Positions 1 through 7,213 of a stretch of DNA of 12,188 nucleotides are shown piece by piece (positions within the stretch are counted from its first letter, which is position 1; every line of letters begins with the position of its first letter). The translations under genes and the position numbers were made by a program. Source of the stretch: Bordetella parapertussis (lineage in GTDB: Bacteria > Pseudomonadota > Gammaproteobacteria > Burkholderiales > Burkholderiaceae_C); assembly GCA_945873925.1 (NCBI GenBank), contig CAMCES010000049.1:1-12188 (forward strand). Direction: 5' to 3'. A model generated the notes under the pieces. That model saw only the letters and a program-made list of their open reading frames with translations, had not been told where the DNA came from and did no database searches.

Positions 1-1260
1 GACGATGCTCTGGCTGGTGAAGCCGTCAGTTGCGCTCGCTGGCGTGCCTGGCGTGGTGTCGACCGTGTTGAGGCTGACCGAGCGTGTCGCGGTCACCGTG
101 AACTCGGCAGAGTTGGAAACGGTCTTGGTGCTGGCATTGCAGCCTGAGATCGTGTTGGACGTGCAGCCTTGCGCAGTGAAATCCACCTTGTTGGTGGTCT
201 GGCTGGTGCCAATGGCAGCGGTATTGGCGACTTGCACTTTGAAACTCAAGGTGCCCATGCCACCGGCTTGGATACCTGGGATGACTGCCTTGATGGTTTT
301 GCTGCTGCTGTCGTACTCGAACTCGATGTTGGGCAAACTGCTACATACCGCGTTGTCACCCCCGGCTGCTTCGCTCAAGGCGGTGGCACCTGCACAACTG
401 TGCACCGACTGGCCGGTCTGGTAGGTCAGGCCTGCGGGCAAGACATCTTCGATGAACAAATGCCCACTTTGCGCGCCTTTGTTGACATAGGTGATCGTGT
501 AGGTGGTGTAGGTGCTGCGCGGTCCGCTGGTGGCGACCGGCCAGGTGCCACTCACCGGTGCGATTTGCGGCGCTTTGATGGAAACGCTCACATCAAACAC
601 CACACCCGCGTCAAATGTCACGGTATCGGTGCGGCTTTCGCTGTTGGGTGAATAGGTGCTGTACCAATTGGTGCCGCTTGCAGGCGTGACCGTGACCGTG
701 CCGGTGTTGCTTTGCCAAGCTGCCGTGGCGCTGCCGGGGATGGTGTAGGCCGCCACAAATTTAAGAGACACCCCAGCTTCGAGCTTGGTGGTGTGGCTGC
801 AAGCTGTGCCTGGCGTGCTCGAACTGCACAGTGGGGTTGCGCTCGCTGGTTGCCCTTCGCCATTGTCTAAGTAGAGCTCGATTTTCGAGAAGTCTGGGGC
901 GCTGTTGGTCTCAGTGGCGTTGAGGGTGAAATCATCCGCGCCATTGCCGGTGTTGGTCAACACATACGGCATGAACACCGTTACACCAGGCGCACCGCGC
1001 TTGGAGTTGCTGGTCTGCACCAAGGTGAATGCCCCCACTTGACTGACCGTGGTGACCACCGCGTTGGAGGTGGTTTTTTGCAACAGGCCAGAGCTGTCTT
1101 TGTAGGAAGCGGAAGCTTGGTTGGTGATGCTCGCACCCGCCGGTGGTGCAACTGCTTGCGCCAAGGTGCAGGTTGCCAAAGCCAGGCCAAGACACACGAC
1201 GGATTTTTGGAGGAAGCTGGTCCAGCTCACTCCACCTTGACGGGGAATGTTGATGATCAT
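1..1260 (-). CDS. Large secreted DUF11-type repeat protein, 3' part missing (left window edge)
   Basis: The frame stays open from ATG at 1260 to the window edge, giving 420 codons with no stop, so the C-terminus lies outside. GGAG (complement of 1268-1271) sits 7 nt before the ATG. Residues 1-36 form an export signal: polar start, hydrophobic core around VVCLGLALAT, then a TLAQA cleavage site. The mature part is rich in Thr, Ser, Gly, Asn and Val. A first beta-sandwich-like region at about 75-195 contains VLTNTGNGADDFTL. A second at about 250-350 has YTITYVNKG followed by DVLPAGLTY, which is the typical DUF11 pattern. Cysteines after the signal come as three spaced pairs (145/154, 289/306, 366/374), compatible with disulfides in loops. 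The product is probably exported or surface-exposed; no catalytic motif is visible. It lies 30 bp after a smaller protein of the same type, so the two are likely co-transcribed. The family assignment is good; the function is unknown. Confidence 0.85.
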   Translation of the reverse strand, partial: MIINIPRQGGVSWTSFLQKSVVCLGLALATCTLAQAVAPPAGASITNQASASYKDSSGLLQKTTSNAVVTTVSQVGAFTLVQTSNSKRGAPGVTVFMPYVLTNTGNGADDFTLNATETNSAPDFSKIELYLDNGEGQPASATPLCSSSTPGTACSHTTKLEAGVSLKFVAAYTIPGSATAAWQSNTGTVTVTPASGTNWYSTYSPNSESRTDTVTFDAGVVFDVSVSIKAPQIAPVSGTWPVATSGPRSTYTTYTITYVNKGAQSGHLFIEDVLPAGLTYQTGQSVHSCAGATALSEAAGGDNAVCSSLPNIEFEYDSSSKTIKAVIPGIQAGGMGTLSFKVQVANTAAIGTSQTTNKVDFTAQGCTSNTISGCNASTKTVSNSAEFTVTATRSVSLNTVDTTPGTPASATDGFTSQSIV

Positions 1261-1290
1261 GAGAGCGCTCCGGAATATAAAGAGGGTGGC

Positions 1291-1890
1291 TTAGCGCTGC
1301 AAGCTGGCAGCGGGGTTTTGACTGACCGTGGTGTTGTCCTGGTTGCTGTTGACCACGCGGGCACGCGCAGACACTTCGAGCTTGGAGCCGGTTGCAAGCT
1401 GACCCAGGTTCCAGCGCAGCTGGCGGTACTGGGCATAAGGAACCGGTTCTTTTTTCCCATCCCCGCTGCCACGCATCAAGGGCTCGCGGGCGAACTCACC
1501 GCTGGCAGTCGCCATGTGCGCATTGGTCGAAGGCTTGGCTGAATTTGCCTGGTAGGCCAAACCGACCGGCAAGAGCAGCTGCGCTTGCAAATCATTGACC
1601 ACCCGGCGGCTTTGGTTGGTGTAGACCACCCGGTACTCGATCAGATCGCCAGGCTTCACGTTTTTGGCAGGTTTGAGCACTTCTTTGCCGTTTTCCAAGA
1701 CCACCAGCATCTGGGTGAGCTCGGCTTTGACTGCAGCACCTGGGGTTGCGCTGTTTGCCCCTGCGCTGGCGGGATCGCTTTGGGCGTGTAACATTGGTTG
1801 CCAAACGACAAGCGCAACGCCAAGCAACCAGGGCGCGCAGCGGATAGGTAGCGAAGAAACCAGGCTTGGGCGGCGATGAAACTTGTTCAT
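1291..1890 (-). CDS. Small secreted DUF11-like protein (199 aa)
   Basis: The product starts with MNKFHRRPSL, then a hydrophobic stretch (WLLGVALVVW, about residues 21-30) and a MLHAQ cleavage site near residue 36, so it is exported. After a low-complexity Ala/Ser/Gly linker (39-53), residues 78-183 resemble one DUF11 unit: PGDLIEYRVVYTN, then LLLPVGLAY, then LRWNLGQLATG and a closing beta strand. No cysteine remains in the mature chain and no enzyme motif is visible. ATG at 1890 was chosen because a weak GAGA lies before it and it gives a normal signal peptide. GTG at 1902 would add four residues (MRID) and cannot be excluded. The gene is first in a probable operon with the larger DUF11 protein, whose ATG follows the stop after 30 bp. 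It may be an accessory or partner of that protein; this is inference only. Confidence 0.85.
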   Translation of the reverse strand: MNKFHRRPSLVSSLPIRCAPWLLGVALVVWQPMLHAQSDPASAGANSATPGAAVKAELTQMLVVLENGKEVLKPAKNVKPGDLIEYRVVYTNQSRRVVNDLQAQLLLPVGLAYQANSAKPSTNAHMATASGEFAREPLMRGSGDGKKEPVPYAQYRQLRWNLGQLATGSKLEVSARARVVNSNQDNTTVSQNPAASLQR

Positions 1891-1964
1891 GTCAATTCTC
1901 ACAATCAGGGTTATGAATATCTTGAAATTTGTTGTTTTTAGTAGCCTATTTAGATTTGTTAAAT

Positions 1965-1990
1965 ATCAAACCCGATAAAAATGGGTTGAT
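1965..1990. repeat. Imperfect inverted repeat upstream of the DUF11 operon
   Basis: ATCAAACCC at 1965-1973 pairs with GGGTTGAT at 1983-1990. There are eight pairs with one bulged A, around a 9-nt AT-rich centre. It lies about 75-100 bp upstream of the small DUF11 gene. It could be an operator or a 5' leader hairpin; the sequence alone does not decide. Confidence 0.5.
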
Positions 1991-2012
1991 CACATATTCA
2001 TAGGTAAATCGA

Positions 2013-2030
2013 GCGGCAATTCTTTGCCGC
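2013..2030. repeat. Perfect hairpin GCGGCAA-TTCT-TTGCCGC
   Basis: Seven perfectly complementary bases flank a 4-nt loop. It stands between divergent promoters and has no T-run on either side, so it does not look like a terminator for either neighbouring gene. It may be a protein-binding site or a leader hairpin. Confidence 0.6.
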
Positions 2031-2129
2031 AAGCGAGGTTATGCAGGCTTTTTGAGGTTGTTTATTAACCACAGGCCCAGAATCACCTGGGTGACCGTTG
2101 TGCGCGCCTGCGCTGGCGACAATGGCGGC

Positions 2130-2801
2130 ATGGGAACCCTTTATTTGGTGCGCCATGGCCAGGCCTCGTTTGGTGCCGACGACTACGACCAACTCTCGCC
2201 CCTGGGCCAGCAGCAAAGCCAGCGCTTGGGCGCGTATTTCCGCGAGCGCGGCTTGCAGTTCGAGGCGGTGTTGATGGGCAGTTTGAAGCGGCATTGGCAA
2301 ACCTGGGAAGGCATTCACCAAGGCTTGGGTGCGCCCGAGGTGTCTCCTTCGGTCTGGCCAGGCTTGAACGAGTACGACAGCCATGCGGTGATCCACACCA
2401 TCCACCCCGAACCCTTGGACAAACCCGACACGCCAGAGCGCTACAAGCACCATTTCGGTTTGCTGCGCAAAGGCTTGCACGCATGGATGCGCGGCCAAGC
2501 GCAACCCCAGGGCATGCCGTCGTTCACCGACTTTGTGCAAGGCATCCAAGACGCGATGGCGCATGTGCGGGCGCAGCACAGCGGTGACGTGTTGATGGTC
2601 TCGAGTGGCGGGCCGATTTCAACCGCGGTGGGCACCCTGCTGGGGGCGCCGCCTGAGAGCATGGTCGAGATGAACATGCGGATTCGCAACACCGCGGTCA
2701 GTGAATTGGTGTTCAACCCCAAGCGCCATTCGCTGGTGAGCTTCAACACCATCAACCACCTGGACGCCGCGGCTTACCGCGACTGGGTGACCTTCACCTA
2801 A
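2130..2801 (+). CDS. Histidine phosphatase (phosphoglycerate mutase-like) family protein
   Basis: The 223-residue product opens with MGTLYLVRHGQASFG, carrying the RHG signature of the branch; His9 is the predicted phospho-acceptor. SLKRHWQT at 51-58 supplies the conserved Arg of the phosphate pocket, and LNEYD at 79-83 the acidic residue. At the place of the second catalytic His (usually V-S/T-HGG) this protein has VSSGG (157-161), so Ser159 replaces His. The family hydrolyses or transfers phosphate on small molecules or proteins; the substrate cannot be read from the sequence. ATG at 2130 fits the family start. An upstream TTG at 2052 would add 26 residues unlike the family. The SD is weak (GGCGG). 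The gene converges on the creatininase-like gene, with stop codons overlapping by 4 bp. Glycolytic mutase activity is unlikely given the shortness and the changed His. Confidence 0.9.
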   Translation: MGTLYLVRHGQASFGADDYDQLSPLGQQQSQRLGAYFRERGLQFEAVLMGSLKRHWQTWEGIHQGLGAPEVSPSVWPGLNEYDSHAVIHTIHPEPLDKPDTPERYKHHFGLLRKGLHAWMRGQAQPQGMPSFTDFVQGIQDAMAHVRAQHSGDVLMVSSGGPISTAVGTLLGAPPESMVEMNMRIRNTAVSELVFNPKRHSLVSFNTINHLDAAAYRDWVTFT

Positions 2802-3601
2802 ATGAGCGGCTTGAAGCGGGCGATTTCTTGGATCAGTTTGGCCAGTTGCACGCCCACCGCACTCAACACGGCTTGACCTTTGGCGGCAGTGGCCGCGGCC
2901 GCGTTGCCCGCCGCACCCTGGGGGTTGTAGTCTTGCATGTGCCAGCCGAGTTTGGCGCTTTTGCCGTCACCCAACAACTCGAACGCCTGGGCGCGTTGCT
3001 CAGCGGCTGAGCCAAAAGCTTGCGCCTCGGTCATGCGCACCTTGTGTGGCGCGATCGCCAACATCAACGAGGTTTCCATGTCGCCACCATGCGCCCCAAA
3101 GCGCTGCTCGTGCGCGTCAAACGCTTGCATCGCTTGGCCCAAAGGCAGTTGGTACCAGTTGCTGCTGAACACGGTCAATCCCGCGTGACCGCGCAACTCA
3201 CGCGCTGCCACATCCATCAAACCGACATGGCCGCCGTGCGCATTAAACAGCAGCAGTTTTTTCACTCCCACCCGCGCCACCGACTCACCCAGGCTGCACC
3301 ACTGCTCGATCACCGCCGCGGGCGAGTGACTGAGGGTGCCGTCATACGCCATGTGCTCGCTGCTCAGGCCCACGCTTTGCGTTGGTAAGACCAGCACCTG
3401 GTCGGCGGGTTGCAAATGCAGCAAGGCAGCCTCGACCATGGCGTTGACCAGATCGGTGTCGACCGACAGGGGCAGGTGCGGGCCGTGTTGCTCGGTCGCG
3501 CCCAAGGGCAAGACCGCGACCGCGCTGGACGCGTCGAGTTCGGCGAAATCGGTGGTGTTGCAATCGGCCCAGTGGCGTGGAAAAACCTTCATGCACAGCA
3601 T
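2798..3601 (-). CDS. Creatininase family amidohydrolase
   Basis: The 267-residue product has the metal-binding pattern of the creatininase / creatinine amidohydrolase superfamily. PLGATEQHGPHLP at 32-44 gives Glu37 and His39, SVDTD gives Asp48, FNAHGGH at 119-125 gives His122, and GGDMETS at 172-178 gives Glu176. Members are soluble metal-dependent hydrolases of cyclic or linear amides (creatininase, the MftE peptidase, the ArfB deformylase). The substrate here is unknown; nothing nearby suggests creatinine catabolism or mycofactocin synthesis. The C-terminal Ala-rich segment AAGNAAAATAAKG is followed by a predicted helix. The start is either ATG at 3601 or ATG at 3592 (dropping MLC); neither has a strong SD. 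The stop TAG overlaps the stop of the convergent phosphatase gene, and the 5' end lies only 18 bp from the divergent dsbD-like gene. Confidence 0.9.
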   Translation of the reverse strand: MLCMKVFPRHWADCNTTDFAELDASSAVAVLPLGATEQHGPHLPLSVDTDLVNAMVEAALLHLQPADQVLVLPTQSVGLSSEHMAYDGTLSHSPAAVIEQWCSLGESVARVGVKKLLLFNAHGGHVGLMDVAARELRGHAGLTVFSSNWYQLPLGQAMQAFDAHEQRFGAHGGDMETSLMLAIAPHKVRMTEAQAFGSAAEQRAQAFELLGDGKSAKLGWHMQDYNPQGAAGNAAAATAAKGQAVLSAVGVQLAKLIQEIARFKPLI

Positions 3602-3619
3602 CTTAAGGGCTTGGGTAAC

Positions 3620-5776
3620 ATGGACCGCATGTCAGCCCTTCGCCACCGCTTCACCCGCTTTGTTCATCACAGTTTGTGCTCGCTGGGCCTGGGCATGACC
3701 CCCCTGTGGGCGCAAGGCCTGCCCTCGGCCGTGGTCACCACGCCGCAGGTGCGCGCCGAGCTGGTGGCCCACGCGCCACAAGGCGTGCAAGCCGGTCAGC
3801 CCCTGATGCTGGGTTTGCTGCTGCAACACCAGCCCGGCTGGCACACCTATTGGCTCAACCCAGGCGACAGCGGCTTGGCCACCCATCTTCAATGGCAACT
3901 GCCCCAAGGCTTGGAGGCAGGTCCCACGGTCTGGCCCCTGCCCGGCATGATTCCCGTGGCCAACATGGTCAACCACGGCTTTGAGGGTCAGGTGTTGTTG
4001 GGCTCTTCGATCCAGGTCATGCCGTCGGTGGCCAGCGCGTCTGAGCTCGATTTGCGGTTGCAAGCACAGTGGCTGGTTTGCAAAGAGGAATGCATTCCGC
4101 AAAGCGGCCAATTCGTCTTGAAGTTACCCACGCGCAGCAGCACCGCCGCGCATGCCAACGATTTTGAGGCCTTGCTGGCACAACAGCCCAAAATTTTGCC
4201 TGCCCAAACCGCCACGCTCATGCCCACGGCATTGCAGGTGCGCGTCGCAGGCCTGCCCGCTGCGGTGCAAGGCCGCACCCTGAAAGCCTATGCCCAAACG
4301 CCCGAGGTGTTGGCCAGCGGCTTGGGTCTGCGGCCGGAGATCGTCTTGGGCGAGTGGCAGGGCGACACCTGGCAGATGAACGCGCCTTGGCATGCGTTTC
4401 GCCACAGCGAACCGCGCGAACTCGGCTTGCTGCTGGTCGAAGAAACCAGCGGACAGGCTTGGCAAGTCCCCTTGAAAATCGAGGGTGACTGGGCCACGGT
4501 AGAAGCCAAATCACCCGTGCCACCCGCCAGCACTGCCGTGGCTGAAAAGGTAACGGCCGCCAGCCCCCTGGCTTTGCTCGGTGCGTTGGTGGGCGCACTG
4601 TTAGGCGGCCTGCTGCTCAACCTGATGCCCTGTGTACTGCCGGTGCTGGCCATCAAGCTCTTGTCCTTGAGCCAGCCCTCGGTCACACCCGCTATGCGCC
4701 GAGGCATTGGCCTGGCCTACACCGCTGGTGTATTGCTCAGCATGCTGGGCTTGGCGCTCTTGGTCATGGGCATGCGGGCTGCAGGCCAACAACTCGGCTG
4801 GGGCTTTCAGTTGCAGTCGCCTGCGGTGGTGATTGGCTTGGCGGTGTTGTTCACCTTGATTGCCCTGAATTTGTTTGGCGTGGCGCAGGTGCGCGGCGCT
4901 TGGGCCAGCGGTTTGGCGGCCCAGCTGGCGCGACACCCCCTGGCCGACGCGCTGCTCTCAGGCGTGTTGGCGGTGGTGGTGGCCGCGCCTTGCACCGCGC
5001 CTTTCATGGGCGCCTCGGTCGGCTTGGCCTTCACCTTGCCTTCTTGGCAAGGCTTGTTGATTTTCATCAGCTTAGGCGCGGGTTTGGCGCTGCCGTTTTT
5101 GCTGGCCTGTTGGTGGCCAGCCTTGGCCAACTCCCTGCCGCGCCCGGGTGCCTGGATGGTGGTGCTGCGCCAAGCCTTGGGCTTTCCGATGCTGGCCACC
5201 GTGGTCTGGTTGCTCTGGGTCTTAGGCCAGCAAACCAGCATCGATGCCAGCGCGGTGTTGCTTGCCGCCTTGGTGGTGTTCGCCGGTTTGGTCTGGGCCT
5301 GGGGCTTGCAAAACACCGCCCGCACTTGGACCACCAGCGTGTTCGCCTTGGCGCTGACTTGTCTGCTTTGGGTTTGGGGCCCGGTGATGACGCGGGTCGA
5401 CAGCCCAGCAAGCGCCAGCGCCTCCGCTGAGCAGAGCGCAACTTGGCAAGCCTGGTCACCTGCCAAAGTGGAACAAGCCCTGCAAAACGGCCAGCCCGTG
5501 TTCATTGATTTCACCGCGGCTTGGTGCGTGACCTGCCAGGTCAACAAACAAACCACCTTGCGCGACCCGCAGGTGTTGCAGGCCTTTGCCGCGAAAAAAG
5601 TGCTGTTGCTGCGCGCCGATTGGACCCGCCAAGACCCCGCGATCAGCCAAGCCCTGGCGGCCTTGGGCAGAAGCGGTGTGCCGGTGTATGTGCTTTACGC
5701 CCCGGGCAAAGACCCCCAGTTGCTGTCCGAGTTGCTCAGCCCCACGGTCGTGCTCGCCGCCTTGGACCATTTGTAA
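3620..5776 (+). CDS. dsbD: DsbD/ScsB-type transmembrane protein-disulfide reductase
   Basis: This 718-residue inner-membrane protein carries electrons from cytoplasmic thioredoxin to periplasmic thiols, as DsbD does for disulfide isomerases and cytochrome c maturation. Residues 1-32 are a signal peptide ending LWAQ. Residues 33-300 form the periplasmic N-terminal domain with WLVCKEEC (Cys154, Cys158). About 315-590 is the multi-helix membrane domain, with one redox Cys in LMPCVLPVL (Cys338) and the other in VAAPCTAPFMG (Cys458). After a Ser/Ala linker, residues 605-718 are a thioredoxin-like domain with AWCVTC (Cys636, Cys639). All three Cys pairs are intact. The N-terminal CxxxC resembles ScsB-like members more than E. 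coli DsbD, so the gene name is approximate. ATG at 3620 has AAGGG (3605-3609) upstream; ATG at 3629 is an alternative. hemE follows after 58 bp on the same strand and may be read from the same transcript. Confidence 0.92.
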   Translation: MDRMSALRHRFTRFVHHSLCSLGLGMTPLWAQGLPSAVVTTPQVRAELVAHAPQGVQAGQPLMLGLLLQHQPGWHTYWLNPGDSGLATHLQWQLPQGLEAGPTVWPLPGMIPVANMVNHGFEGQVLLGSSIQVMPSVASASELDLRLQAQWLVCKEECIPQSGQFVLKLPTRSSTAAHANDFEALLAQQPKILPAQTATLMPTALQVRVAGLPAAVQGRTLKAYAQTPEVLASGLGLRPEIVLGEWQGDTWQMNAPWHAFRHSEPRELGLLLVEETSGQAWQVPLKIEGDWATVEAKSPVPPASTAVAEKVTAASPLALLGALVGALLGGLLLNLMPCVLPVLAIKLLSLSQPSVTPAMRRGIGLAYTAGVLLSMLGLALLVMGMRAAGQQLGWGFQLQSPAVVIGLAVLFTLIALNLFGVAQVRGAWASGLAAQLARHPLADALLSGVLAVVVAAPCTAPFMGASVGLAFTLPSWQGLLIFISLGAGLALPFLLACWWPALANSLPRPGAWMVVLRQALGFPMLATVVWLLWVLGQQTSIDASAVLLAALVVFAGLVWAWGLQNTARTWTTSVFALALTCLLWVWGPVMTRVDSPASASASAEQSATWQAWSPAKVEQALQNGQPVFIDFTAAWCVTCQVNKQTTLRDPQVLQAFAAKKVLLLRADWTRQDPAISQALAALGRSGVPVYVLYAPGKDPQLLSELLSPTVVLAALDHL

Positions 5777-5782
5777 ACCTGG

Positions 5783-5800
5783 CTCAGGTCAATACCTGAG
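5783..5800. repeat. Perfect inverted repeat CTCAGGT-CAAT-ACCTGAG
   Basis: A 7-bp perfect stem with a 4-nt loop begins 6 bp after the dsbD stop. It can be extended by three pairs (5780-5782 with 5801-5803, one of them G-T). The downstream sequence is a C-run rather than a T-run, so a classical intrinsic terminator is not supported. It may be an attenuating hairpin or an operator before hemE. Confidence 0.6.
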
Positions 5801-5834
5801 TCACCCCCCATGTTTGCCCTGCCACAATAGCGGC

Positions 5835-6944
5835 ATGACGACACCTTTACTCAACGACAGCTTCCTCAAAGCCTGCCTGCGTCAGGCCACCGACCACACC
5901 CCGGTTTGGCTGATGCGCCAAGCCGGTCGCTACCTGCCCGAGTACTGCGCCACCCGCGCCAAGGCGGGTAGCTTCATGGGGCTGGCCACCAACGTGGACT
6001 ACGCCACCGAGGTCACCTTGCAGCCCCTGGACCGCTATCCCTTAGACGCGGCGATTTTGTTTTCCGACATCCTGACCGTGCCCGACGCCATGGGCCTGGG
6101 CCTGTCGTTTGCCCAAGGTGAAGGCCCCAAATTTGAGAAGGTCGTGCGCGACGAAGCTGCGGTGGCCGAGCTGGCCGTGCCCGATATGCACAAGCTTCAA
6201 TATGTGTTCGACGCGGTCACCAGCATCCGCAAAGCCCTGAACGGGCGGGTGCCGCTGATCGGTTTTTCTGGCAGCCCCTGGACCCTGGCCTGCTACATGG
6301 TCGAAGGTGGCGGCTCGGACGACTACCGTTTGGTCAAAAGCCTGATGTATTCGCGCCCCGACCTGATGCACCGCATCTTGGCGATCAACGCTGACGCGGT
6401 GGCGCTCTACCTCAACACGCAAATCGAGGCCGGTGCGCAGGCGGTCATGGTGTTTGACAGCTGGGGCGGGGTGCTGGCCGACGGCGCTTTCCAAGCATTC
6501 AGCCTGGCCTACACCCGACGGGTGCTGGCCCAACTCAAGCGCAGCCAAGATGGGGCAGTCATCCCGCGCATCGTGTTCACCAAAGGCGGCGGGCTGTGGC
6601 TGTCAGAGATGGCCGAGCTCGACTGCGAGGTGCTGGGCCTGGACTGGACGGTCAATTTGGGCAAAGCCCGCGCCCAGGTGGGCGGTGCGGTGGGCGGCCC
6701 CGGCAAGGCGCTGCAAGGCAACATTGACCCGAACGTGCTGTTTGCCCCGCCCGAGTCGATCGCGGCGCAGGTGCGTGGTGTGCTCGACAGCTTTGGCAAA
6801 CCCCACACCGACCCGAACACCAGCGGTCCGACCCACATCTTCAACCTCGGCCACGGGATCAGCCAGTTCACCCCGCCCGAGCATGTCATCGCCTTGGTCG
6901 AAGCGGTGCACAGCCACTCGAAAAAACTGCGTCAATCCAACTGA
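5835..6944 (+). CDS. hemE: Uroporphyrinogen decarboxylase
   Basis: This soluble enzyme removes four acetate carboxyl groups from uroporphyrinogen III to give coproporphyrinogen III in heme synthesis. The 369-residue length is normal for the family. Both family signatures are present: PVWLMRQAGRYLPEY at 23-37 (substrate-binding Arg28 and Arg32) and GFSGSPWTLACYMVEGG at 143-159 (Tyr154). ILFSDIL gives the catalytic Asp78, FDSWGG gives Ser209, and FNLGHGI gives His340; these correspond to the known active-site residues of human UROD. The ATG at 5835 fits the family start (TTPLLNDSFLKACLRQ), although only a weak GCGGC precedes it. The frame continues upstream into dsbD but that part is a shadow. 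hemE is not followed by another heme gene; the next gene on the strand is priA, after a 337-bp gap. Confidence 0.97.
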   Translation: MTTPLLNDSFLKACLRQATDHTPVWLMRQAGRYLPEYCATRAKAGSFMGLATNVDYATEVTLQPLDRYPLDAAILFSDILTVPDAMGLGLSFAQGEGPKFEKVVRDEAAVAELAVPDMHKLQYVFDAVTSIRKALNGRVPLIGFSGSPWTLACYMVEGGGSDDYRLVKSLMYSRPDLMHRILAINADAVALYLNTQIEAGAQAVMVFDSWGGVLADGAFQAFSLAYTRRVLAQLKRSQDGAVIPRIVFTKGGGLWLSEMAELDCEVLGLDWTVNLGKARAQVGGAVGGPGKALQGNIDPNVLFAPPESIAAQVRGVLDSFGKPHTDPNTSGPTHIFNLGHGISQFTPPEHVIALVEAVHSHSKKLRQSN

Positions 6945-6987
6945 GTAAACCGAATTTTGACCTTTTGTAGTACAGGAGAATATTCAG

Positions 6988-6996
6988 TTATGCACA
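6988..6996 (+). promoter_or_regulatory. DnaA box TTATGCACA
   Basis: Exact match to the consensus TTATNCACA bound by the initiator DnaA. It begins 43 bp after the hemE stop and points towards priA, at the left edge of the AT-rich stretch. Confidence 0.6.
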
Positions 6997-7016
6997 AAAT
7001 TTTGGTGACCGCTTAA
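6990..7016 (+). other. Eight-codon mini-ORF (MHKILVTA) with Shine-Dalgarno
   Basis: ATG at 6990 is preceded by ACAGGAG (6972-6978) at 11 nt and followed by seven codons and TAA. It overlaps the first DnaA box. It could be a leader peptide or a chance arrangement; no attenuator-type codon run is present. Confidence 0.2.
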
Positions 7017-7063
7017 CTTAGGGATTAATCTTTCAAAATAATTTTGTTCGCTTTGTTTTCTTG

Positions 7064-7076
7064 TAAGTCCTTGATT
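7064..7076 (-). promoter_or_regulatory. IHF consensus site (minus strand)
   Basis: On the minus strand this reads AATCAAGGACTTA, an exact match to WATCAANNNNTTR. It lies inside the AT-rich stretch between the two DnaA boxes, where a DNA bend could bring the boxes together. It differs from the second IHF site at only two spacer positions. Confidence 0.5.
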
Positions 7077-7172
7077 CATAACAAAACAAACCCGTGCTGA
7101 TTTTTCAGGCATTGTGTCCAAAACCCTGTGTATGCGGGCTTTAGGGCCCAGTCTGACAAGCTGTCAACAAAG

Positions 7173-7181
7173 TTATCCACA
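7173..7181 (+). promoter_or_regulatory. DnaA box TTATCCACA
   Basis: Exact match to the high-affinity form of the DnaA box, identical to E. coli R1/R4. It has the same orientation as the box at 6988 and lies about 100 bp upstream of the priA start, so bound DnaA could also affect priA transcription. Confidence 0.65.
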
Positions 7182-7213
7182 GAAATATGGGATGACTTCC
7201 AATCTCCCTTGCC

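Larger units (their letters stand above)
1891..2129. promoter_or_regulatory. AT-rich divergent intergenic region
   Basis: This 239-bp gap separates the minus-strand DUF11 pair from the plus-strand phosphatase, so it must carry promoters for both. The part at about 1905-2010 is strikingly AT-rich compared with the surrounding GC-rich genes. No convincing pair of sigma70 boxes could be fixed by eye. Two inverted repeats lie inside it and are listed separately. No further gene was found. Confidence 0.6.

Noticed and set aside
2052..2129. Upstream TTG start for the phosphatase
   Set aside because: The extra 26 residues do not resemble the family, which begins directly at the MGTLYLVRHG-type start.
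4807..5556. Minus-strand open frame of 249 codons
   Set aside because: Antisense shadow of the dsbD membrane and thioredoxin domains; low-complexity Ala/Thr/Lys product and no ribosome site.
7013..7028. TTAA-N8-TTAA resembling a CtrA site beside the hemE-linked origin-like region
   Set aside because: CtrA sites have a 7-nt spacer and belong to Alphaproteobacteria; this genome looks betaproteobacterial and the region is simply AT-rich.
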